Source: Acidobacteriota bacterium
GTDB lineage: Bacteria; Acidobacteriota; Terriglobia; Terriglobales; Acidobacteriaceae
Assembly (NCBI GenBank): GCA_021780095.1
Contig: JAJXZK010000461.1
Location: forward strand, 19,849 to 41,945
Direction of reading: 5' to 3'
Length of the DNA: 22,097 nt
Every line of letters starts with the position of its first letter. The first letter of the stretch is position 1. The notes below the pieces were generated by a model. It did no database searches, was not told the origin of the DNA, and saw only the letters and a program-made list of their open reading frames with translations. Made by a program: the position numbers and the translations under genes. Shown one piece after another: positions 16,698-22,097 of the stretch.

Positions 16698-17545
16698 TGT
16701 TTTCCCTCGTGTGAGGCAAATTTAGTTTCAGTTTTTTTCGATCCGTTGAAGACTTCAATCAAATACACGCGGGCCGCAGGAGCGGACCTTCTGCGGACCA
16801 TCTGCGCAGGCCGCGGCGGTCCTACCGGAACATTATCCTGGCCGTAGAGGCGCGCCAAGCCTGTACCTGGCGTCTGCGCAAGCTTGGTGTCCAGCGGGTT
16901 CCTCAGCACGAGCTGAATTTTTGTTTGATTGCTAGCCAGGCTCAACGCCTCCGCCTGCTGCGGCGTGACAAGCAGATTGACTACCTGAACCTGCTGTGGC
17001 TTCCCTTCCGCGTCTCTCTGAATGTCTGTTCCGGCGGAAAGAACCTGTATGTTCTGCAGCAACGTCCGTACCTGCGACCCTTGAGCTGTGTTCACCGTCC
17101 CTGGCGGATTGCCGGAGATCAACACATCTACCCGCATTCCTGGCGTTGCGAAGCCGGCCACGCCGACGACCTCATCCACTTTCACCGCACATGCGCGCAT
17201 CCCGTCGGGAATGGTTGCCGCGAGACCGCCGCCCGATCCTGGTGCGGCGAGACGGCTATTCAAAATAGGTTCGCCCAGATACAGGTCGGAGAGTACGCCT
17301 CTGTTGAGCGCATCCGCAGACTTGAGTATGGCGCCTTGCGGAAGCGTGCCTGCAATCTCGATCGTGGTTAGATCGGCGCTGCTCAGAACGCTACCCAGTT
17401 TAATGTCCCTTGCAGCGGCTACTACACGCGTAACTTGATGATGAGGCGCGCCGAGGCGGTTCCCAACAATGCGGAAGACGAGGTAACTGCATCCGATGGC
17501 TACAACAAAAGCGATCAACAGGATAGCCATTAATCTTCGGTTCAT
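16694..17545 (-). CDS. cpaB: Flp pilus assembly protein CpaB/RcpC
   Basis: 283-residue periplasmic component of Tad pilus assembly, anchored by one N-terminal membrane helix (about 5-25). A SAF domain (about 40-102, with VVAAARDIKLGSVLSSADL and GEPILNSRL) is followed by the RcpC/CpaB domain (about 110-225, with MRACAVKVDEVVGVAGF and GMRVDVLIS). CpaB-like proteins work with the secretin. A basic, extended tail follows residue 240. The ATG at 17545 has AAGGGG 6 nt upstream. It is the first gene of the unit cpaB-cpaC-(orphan)-DUF192-GT87 and has a sigma-54-like site 56 nt upstream. Confidence 0.93.
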   Translation of the reverse strand: MNRRLMAILLIAFVVAIGCSYLVFRIVGNRLGAPHHQVTRVVAAARDIKLGSVLSSADLTTIEIAGTLPQGAILKSADALNRGVLSDLYLGEPILNSRLAAPGSGGGLAATIPDGMRACAVKVDEVVGVAGFATPGMRVDVLISGNPPGTVNTAQGSQVRTLLQNIQVLSAGTDIQRDAEGKPQQVQVVNLLVTPQQAEALSLASNQTKIQLVLRNPLDTKLAQTPGTGLARLYGQDNVPVGPPRPAQMVRRRSAPAARVYLIEVFNGSKKTETKFASHEGKQ

Positions 17546-17601
17546 TCAGTCCCCTTCTCAAACTGGCTTTGAAGACAGTCTTGATTTCCCTTCACCTGAT
17601 C

Positions 17602-17616
17602 GCAATTGTTGGGCCA
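17602..17616 (-). promoter_or_regulatory. Candidate sigma-54 promoter of cpaB operon
   Basis: Minus strand TGGCCCAACAATTGCG keeps TGGC-N7-TTGC and GG-N10-GC spacing. Three of the 12 consensus positions (TGGCACG-N4-TTGCW) differ. The predicted start near 17590 gives a leader of about 45 nt before cpaB. Confidence 0.5.
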
Positions 17617-17647
17617 AAAGAACGAAAGTCGGCAAATGAGGACTTTA

Positions 17648-17712
17648 GCGGGCAAGCCGTGAAGCAAGTGTGAACGTGTGTATACCACTTTGTGCCCGCG
17701 GTGTAGCCGCGC
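17648..17712. repeat. Inverted repeats between divergent cpaB and TonB-like promoters
   Basis: GCGGGCA (17648-17654) and TGCCCGC (17693-17699) form a perfect 7-bp inverted repeat with a 38-bp spacer. CGCGG-TGTAG-CCGCG (17697-17711) is a second one. They lie about 60-145 bp upstream of the two predicted divergent transcription starts, the usual distance for a sigma-54 activator site. The remaining sequence of the 355-bp gap shows no gene. Confidence 0.4.
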
Positions 17713-17767
17713 AGACACGCCTCAGACGCTCCATTTCCCAATTGCAGAAACTTACGCGCCTGTCAGT

Positions 17768-17783
17768 TGGCCTGAGAATTGCT
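17768..17783 (+). promoter_or_regulatory. Candidate sigma-54 promoter of the TonB-like gene
   Basis: TGGCCTGAGAATTGCT keeps TGGC-N7-TTGC, the GG-N10-GC spacing and the T after TTGC, with two mismatches to TGGCACG-N4-TTGCW. The preceding T also fits the consensus. The predicted start near 17794 gives a leader of about 107 nt. Confidence 0.5.
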
Positions 17784-17900
17784 GTTAGATTTCATGGAGT
17801 CCTGGGCGAAAGCGACATTCGCGCTTGCAGTGGCGATAAGTGAGTTCTTCTGCAGGAGACGACGGAAACCCAGCGCCCGGAAGCGGGAGTTACTACATCA

Positions 17901-19322
17901 TTGGCCTCTTCTCAAATCAACACGCTATTTACCACTCAACAGCGTTCGCACACTGAACCTGGCTTCTTCATGGCCTCGATCCTGATGCACGGATTGGCAT
18001 TTAGCATCGCGGTACTTGCCGTCATGGATGCGCCGAGAGTGGACGACTCGCCAGTTAAACGACGATATACAACCAGGATTGTCAAGCTGCAAGCGACGGA
18101 TCCGCAACTGCGATGGTCTCCTGGAACCAGCGCTGCACAACCTACTTCGCACGCGGAGATGCGCGCGGCTAGCTCCGGGGAACGGCACGTTGCGGCCGTC
18201 GCGCCCCAATCGCTTGCTTATCGAGTTTCAGCACCCATCACGCTAGTGCAACCGGACATCGCGCAGAATATATTATTGCCGCTCAAGGCTCCGATTCCGC
18301 TGATAGTGATGTGGACTCCACCGAATCTCCCCGTCGAGAAGATTGTTCCGCCTCCGCCTAAAATCAGAGCCGCGGCTAACGTACGGCCTTCCCTCTCCAT
18401 GCCCAACCACGAAGCGCATGTTGCTAACATCCAGCTCGCCTCTGCCTCATTCGTTTCGCAGACAATTCCGATCCCAGCCAGCACGACCTCGCCCATCATC
18501 TTGCCCGGACAGTCGTTGTCGCAGGTGCCACAAACGGCGTCCAACCCATCGACGGAACCCACGCCGGCCACTGTCTTGTCCGTCTCCGACGTGCTTCTGT
18601 CGAAAGGAACCGTTGCATTGCCACCCGCCAACGAAACTGCAGCGGCATCCATCTCCGATTCCTTCGCACCTGGACGGCCCAAGAGTACATCCCAAACGGG
18701 TGACGGCGCAGCAGTCGGCCAGCAGAATGGAAATGCATTAGGAGCGACTTCAGGCAACCACGGCGACCAGAAAGAAACTGCAGTGGGGCCACCGGGGGAA
18801 AAACAGGCAGGATCTAACTCCGGATCGGACTCAGGACTTCCGTCAGGAAACGGAGCATCGATCGATCGCATCACCCGCCCAAAGGACGGCCATTTCGGGG
18901 TAGTCGTGGTGGGAGATTCGGTCGCCGACCAATATCCGGAAGCGGCTGGAATATGGGCCGACAGGCTCGCCTACACGGTGTACCTGCATGTAGGCGCTGC
19001 GAAAAGTTGGATCCTCCAATATTGCGTGCCTCGTGTGGTGCAAGCCGCGGGCAACTCTACCCGACCTGACGCGCCATGGCCGTACCTTATCGTGACGCCG
19101 CACCTCCCTCCCGGTGACGCTGACAGCGACGCCCTGCTGGTGCATGGATTCATCGATGCTGCGGGACGCTTCGAGAAACTGGCCATAGTCTTCCCCGCGC
19201 AATTTGCCCAGAGCAAGTTTGTTCTTGCCGCGCTCCAACAATGGCAATTCCGCCCGGCCGCGCAGAATGGACAATCGACTGCTGTTGAGGTGCTGCTAAT
19301 TATTCCAGAAGAAACGGAATAG
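17901..19322 (+). CDS. TonB-like periplasm-spanning protein
   Basis: 473-residue protein built like TonB. A short cytoplasmic N-terminus is followed by one membrane helix (about 22-42, FFMASILMHGLAFSIAVLAV), a long low-complexity linker rich in P, S, T, A and G (about 50-325), and a C-terminal alpha/beta domain. The end resembles the TonB C-terminal fold: an ALLVHGFIDAAGRFEKLAIV strand pair, LAALQQWQFRPA and AVEVLLIIPEE. The linker has little charge and no XP repeats like those of true TonB. The start is TTG at 17901 with GGGAG 12 nt upstream. The next ATG (17970) lacks a ribosome-binding site and would remove the cytoplasmic segment. No ExbB/ExbD is present, so an energy-transducing role is unproved. 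It lies between the two Tad units. Confidence 0.7.
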   Translation: MASSQINTLFTTQQRSHTEPGFFMASILMHGLAFSIAVLAVMDAPRVDDSPVKRRYTTRIVKLQATDPQLRWSPGTSAAQPTSHAEMRAASSGERHVAAVAPQSLAYRVSAPITLVQPDIAQNILLPLKAPIPLIVMWTPPNLPVEKIVPPPPKIRAAANVRPSLSMPNHEAHVANIQLASASFVSQTIPIPASTTSPIILPGQSLSQVPQTASNPSTEPTPATVLSVSDVLLSKGTVALPPANETAAASISDSFAPGRPKSTSQTGDGAAVGQQNGNALGATSGNHGDQKETAVGPPGEKQAGSNSGSDSGLPSGNGASIDRITRPKDGHFGVVVVGDSVADQYPEAAGIWADRLAYTVYLHVGAAKSWILQYCVPRVVQAAGNSTRPDAPWPYLIVTPHLPPGDADSDALLVHGFIDAAGRFEKLAIVFPAQFAQSKFVLAALQQWQFRPAAQNGQSTAVEVLLIIPEETE

Positions 19323-19357
19323 TTCACTTGCCCAAGTCTATGTTGGATGCGGCGCCG

Positions 19358-19888
19358 TCACTGTGAAATCACCATCGAAGACGTGCTGCTTAGCGTGAGT
19401 GTGCGGCTTGGGACAAACGGGATGGACAAAGGAAACCTGTACTGCGCCGTCACCGTCGCCAGGTCGCCCGGACCATTGCAGCCAACCGCTACACAGGTTC
19501 CTCCAGCAGGATAGGCCGAGTAAGTCGTCGTCACCGTCATGGCTGAGGTAGTAATTCCTGGGTAGCCGAGATTCTGGACATAGGTCTGGATCTGGGGGGC
19601 AGTAACTGTACATGAAACCCCGGAAACCGTGCAGGTCGAGCCATGAACGATGGCGTACCGGCTGCCCTCCCGTGCGGCATCGGACACGTAGTGATAGGTA
19701 TATAGAGCCATGCACATTTCAATCAGACCGAACAATATCGTTAACAGAACGATCATGCTCAGAGCCATTTCAACCATCGACGATCCTTCCTCGCTGGCAA
19801 CGCGCGGACTTCTGCGGCCGGCTTCTAGCTGAGGTGTCTGCGATAGCCTCCGTGAAGGGATGACGCCGAGTTTTGTTCGCGTCTGCAT
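19358..19888 (-). CDS. TadE-like pseudopilin (second copy)
   Basis: 176-residue TadE-family minor pilin-like protein. A 35-residue N-terminal leader ends in EEG and is followed by SSMVEMALSMIVLLTILFGL, with Glu at +5 after a possible processing glycine (G35) and a hydrophobic helix to about residue 60. The exported C-terminal part contains four cysteines in two close pairs (STCTVSGVSC and GGTCVAVGC), probably forming disulfides. The ATG overlaps the preceding tadE stop by 1 nt (TAATG). It is the last gene of the tadG-tadE-tadE unit and converges on the TonB-like gene with 35 bp between stops. Confidence 0.85.
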   Translation of the reverse strand: MQTRTKLGVIPSRRLSQTPQLEAGRRSPRVASEEGSSMVEMALSMIVLLTILFGLIEMCMALYTYHYVSDAAREGSRYAIVHGSTCTVSGVSCTVTAPQIQTYVQNLGYPGITTSAMTVTTTYSAYPAGGTCVAVGCNGPGDLATVTAQYRFPLSIPFVPSRTLTLSSTSSMVISQ

Positions 19889-20409
19889 TACTGATCTGCA
19901 ACTCGCATAATTGCCTGTCCTTTAAGTGCGAATGTGGTTGGAATTCCTGGAAGATGAATGAGAGGGTCGAAGGAAGCGCTCGTATTCACCTGAAGATAGT
20001 CGATAACCCGCGCGGGACTAGGGCATGTAGTAGTAAGAGCGGTCAAGCACACGATGGTTCCTCCCGTGGAGCAGGCGCATGAATTGCTGGCTACGGCGGT
20101 CACTCCCGTCAGGTTAGCTGCATCCGTGATAGCCACCAGCTCGATGTTGGGCAAGTCGGCTGCCCTACTGCGACTCAGGGATCCATACGAAGCGCCGGCG
20201 CGCGCGGCATTGCTCACTTCGATGGCGGCGTAGGCCAGGCGTCCAAATTCCGCGGCTCCTACCAGCAAGAGAATGAATATCGGAAAGATCAGCGCCAGCT
20301 CTACCAAGGACTGGCCGGCGTCGCTGCGCGCTCCCACATGACGAGTAACAGTCCGGCTCGATTTTTTTGCGGCATTGATCGGCAAACTTCTTCTCTGAGC
20401 GTCTGACAT
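19888..20409 (-). CDS. TadE-like pseudopilin (first copy)
   Basis: 173-residue TadE-family protein. The basic N-terminus (1-30) is followed by a processing-like glycine G32 and QSLVELALIFPIFILLLVGA, with Glu37 at +5, then FGRLAYAAIEVSNAARAGAS, the classic TadE continuation. The C-terminal domain contains SNSCACSTGG and further cysteines. GGAG lies 6 nt before the ATG, inside the tadG end, and the gap to the tadG stop is 3 nt. TadE proteins are thought to initiate or anchor the Flp pilus. Confidence 0.88.
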   Translation of the reverse strand: MSDAQRRSLPINAAKKSSRTVTRHVGARSDAGQSLVELALIFPIFILLLVGAAEFGRLAYAAIEVSNAARAGASYGSLSRSRAADLPNIELVAITDAANLTGVTAVASNSCACSTGGTIVCLTALTTTCPSPARVIDYLQVNTSASFDPLIHLPGIPTTFALKGQAIMRVADQ

Positions 20410-20412
20410 GAT

Positions 20413-21651
20413 CTACTCCACCAGAGCAATCGTTGTCAGCGGGGAATTGCCGACAGTTTGAGAATAGCTTGTAATCGACAGGGTTGCCGTTTGGTCATAG
20501 AGAGTGCCCACAATCAAATCAGTGATCAATTGCAACCCCCCGCTCGTGTCGCCGCCGCTGTCGTGTAGTACCAGTTGAGCGTCGGGGGCGTAAATAATCC
20601 CCTCGATCAGCCCGCTGGAGCTTCCGAAGTCAAACAGCAACTGGTTCGCGTTCGGCGCCGGTTCCGCTATGGCGATCCCGTTGTACGGACCTGAAGTAGG
20701 CGCGACAATATGCAGTACAGTGTTGGTGCCCTCCGTGAGTGCCCCATTGTAGATGTCCAGGGTTGTGCCTCCCGCGGCAGAAGTGATGCTACCGCTTAGG
20801 TTCACGTTACCCTCGAATACGTATGTCCCCGCACCCAAAGTCGCATTGCTGATATTCAAGGTTCCCAACCCTCCGTTGCTAAGCGGAGGCACGCTGTAAC
20901 AGCCAGCGGATATTGACCCGGTAAGATTGCCGCCGGCTGGCGTCGTACAGCTCATGGTAGTCGGGTCCGGAAACACCAGGTTACCGAAAGGACAAGTCAC
21001 CGGTGCGACCCCAGTAACCGCAGCTGGAGTGCTGTCGCCGGTCTGGCCGCCATCTCCGCCGACGACGCCCACCGAACCCGCCGTGAGTGTCCCTCCGCCG
21101 CCCGTAAACTGCAGCGCATCAGTATTGTTGGAATCGACAATCACACCGCATTTCGGCGCGGATACGTCGAACGATCCCTGCAAGGTCATGGCACCCACCG
21201 CCGATGGGTTACATACGTACACGCAGTCGTTGGACGAACCTCCATTCCAGGCAACCGCTCGGGCAGCGACCGTCTGCGATGCAATGCCGAAGACCCTCAT
21301 GAAGAACGTGGGCTGCGTCTGCGAGACGATCGCTTCCACATAGCCCGACTGGCCAACGTAGGCCCCCTCTGTCGGCGGGCTGTTGACCGCAACAGCACCT
21401 CCGTTCGTTCCAATGATTACGCCGTTCTGGGCCGCGGCTGTGTCAGCCGCCGTTGTCATATCTCCATAGTTCAGTTCCGCCGCTCCGGCAACGGCGGCGC
21501 TGTCGGCTGCGATCTGCAAATTTCGTTTGGCGTGGAACAGTGTCCCCACGTCGGCCGCGAACCCCACAAAACCAAGCAGGCAGGTCATGCACAGCAGCGT
21601 GAGTATCATGGCCTGACCGCTTTCGTCTTTCAGCTTAGTGGCTAATTTCAT
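20413..21651 (-). CDS. TadG-like protein with beta-helical C-terminus
   Basis: 412-residue protein. The TadG/DUF2134-type N-terminus (GQAMILTLLCMTCLLGFVGF, about 12-31) is a membrane helix followed by FAADVGTLFHAKRNLQIAAD and AAVAGAAEL, the family signature. Residues about 150-400 are glycine, serine, threonine and asparagine rich, with regular short strands (GTLNISNATLGAGTYVFEGN, and IEGIIYAPDAQLVLH). These look like a right-handed beta-helix rather than the vWA fold of many TadG proteins. The ATG at 21651 is preceded by GGGGGAGGAA ending 3 nt upstream; an earlier in-frame ATG at 21720 adds only arginine-rich sequence. It leads the tadG-tadE-tadE unit. Confidence 0.85.
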   Translation of the reverse strand: MKLATKLKDESGQAMILTLLCMTCLLGFVGFAADVGTLFHAKRNLQIAADSAAVAGAAELNYGDMTTAADTAAAQNGVIIGTNGGAVAVNSPPTEGAYVGQSGYVEAIVSQTQPTFFMRVFGIASQTVAARAVAWNGGSSNDCVYVCNPSAVGAMTLQGSFDVSAPKCGVIVDSNNTDALQFTGGGGTLTAGSVGVVGGDGGQTGDSTPAAVTGVAPVTCPFGNLVFPDPTTMSCTTPAGGNLTGSISAGCYSVPPLSNGGLGTLNISNATLGAGTYVFEGNVNLSGSITSAAGGTTLDIYNGALTEGTNTVLHIVAPTSGPYNGIAIAEPAPNANQLLFDFGSSSGLIEGIIYAPDAQLVLHDSGGDTSGGLQLITDLIVGTLYDQTATLSITSYSQTVGNSPLTTIALVE

Positions 21652-21688
21652 GACTTCCTCCCCCGGATGCCGCAGACGTCGCATTCTC

Positions 21689-21704
21689 GTCCAAACGCGT
21701 GCCA
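21689..21704 (-). promoter_or_regulatory. Degenerate sigma-54-like site upstream of tadG
   Basis: A perfect TGGCACG -24 half (minus strand, 21704-21698) is followed by CGT then TTGGA, which resembles TTGCA one base too close. A start near 21677 would give a 25-nt leader. The spacing fault lowers confidence. Confidence 0.25.
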
Positions 21705-21736
21705 TCCGTTCGCGCCCCACATCTACTGCCTATCTT

Positions 21737-21780
21737 GAGTGTTTGGTGCTGGGCGCTCTTGGCGTCATGCTCCAACACTC
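21737..21780. repeat. Inverted repeat between PilZ gene and tadG
   Basis: GAGTGTTTGG (21737-21746) pairs with CCAACACTC (21772-21780) with one bulged T and a 25-nt loop. It follows the PilZ stop by about 10 nt, where a terminator would be expected, but no U-tract follows on the minus strand. It could equally be an operator 60-100 bp upstream of the tadG start. Confidence 0.35.
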
Positions 21781-21790
21781 TTGACCCTCT

Positions 21791-22097
21791 TCATTCAATC
21801 CGCTGAACAAATTTCTCTAGTGACTTCTGACCCCCTGCATGGCCTCGAGGGTCGTGGCCATTCTGCGAAAACTTCTCCGTCAACGGCAAAAATTCCATAC
21901 CTACGCCATCTGCCCCATGCCGAACAGCCTTGGCATGAACCGCAATCGATTGCTCAGGGTCTTTTTCAGCGCTGTCCGACTGTTCCAGCCTCATCATCAG
22001 CACTGTGCCCAGATACCATCGCTCTTCTGTCAGCAAATACATTCCCGTCAAGCTGATTTCGCGGATGCTGTGCGGCGTCGGTGGCCCGCCCTCCCAG
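21791..22097 (-). CDS. PilZ domain protein, N-terminus cut by window edge
   Basis: The C-terminal 101 codons are visible; the frame is open to the right edge. The segment IREISLTGMYLLTEERWYLG followed by the strand ending GADGVGMEFLPL matches the PilZ fold, which binds cyclic di-GMP. The family's [D/N]xSxxG motif reads EISLTG here, with Glu instead of Asp/Asn, and the RxxxR motif would lie outside the window, so c-di-GMP binding is uncertain. Its stop is 139 bp upstream of tadG, on the same strand. Confidence 0.75.
   Translation of the reverse strand, partial: WEGGPPTPHSIREISLTGMYLLTEERWYLGTVLMMRLEQSDSAEKDPEQSIAVHAKAVRHGADGVGMEFLPLTEKFSQNGHDPRGHAGGQKSLEKFVQRIE

Noticed and set aside
13037..17676. 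Octamer TGTGAACG upstream of both flp (13037) and cpaB (17669) as an activator site
   Set aside because: Sharing one 8-mer between two gaps of a few hundred bases is expected by chance.

Overview
The window looks like a chromosomal segment of an Acidobacteriota bacterium, probably class Terriglobia (inference). The G+C content is moderate to high. Gene content and style fit that group: a type II/Tad pilus locus with cysteine-rich TadE/TadG proteins, a TonB-like protein, a GT87 (DUF2029) protein, a bactofilin, and a purL-purF pair.

Housekeeping half (1-8664). An RNase R gene runs off the left edge on the minus strand. A bactofilin and a pirin follow on the plus strand. A compact minus-strand purine unit, purL-purF-GNAT acetyltransferase, has 1-nt and 4-nt overlaps and is therefore probably translationally coupled. 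Upstream of purL, on the plus strand, lies a tRNA-Pro(CGG) with an encoded CCA end. About 470 bp with no convincing gene separates this half from the next.

Envelope/pilus half (9135-22097). On the minus strand, read in transcription order from the right edge, come a PilZ-domain gene (cut by the edge), then tadG-tadE-tadE. A plus-strand TonB-like gene converges on this unit and is divergent from cpaB-cpaC. After cpaC come a short Ig-like orphan ORF, a DUF192 gene and a GT87 membrane glycosyltransferase. Next are the Flp major pilin gene and finally a polyprenol-phosphate-sugar-type GT2, a GT-C membrane protein and a methyltransferase. The motor ATPase (TadA/CpaF), platform proteins (TadB/TadC), TadZ/CpaE and the prepilin peptidase are not in the window.

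The most interesting observation is regulatory. Three promoter regions of the Tad locus (flp, cpaB and the TonB-like gene) each carry an exact TGGC-N7-TTGC element, the core of a sigma-54 (-24/-12) promoter. Each is correctly oriented and sits 45-110 nt upstream of the start codon by predicted transcription start. A fourth, degenerate copy with a perfect -24 half lies upstream of tadG. The divergent cpaB/TonB-like pair encloses inverted repeats at the distance expected for a shared enhancer-binding protein. The flp gene also has a 5'-leader hairpin and a terminator-like hairpin after its stop codon, as expected for a gene expressed far above its neighbours. The picture is of one sigma-54-controlled pilus regulon with surface-glycan genes attached. 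The sigma-54 assignment and the pilin-glycosylation link are inferences.
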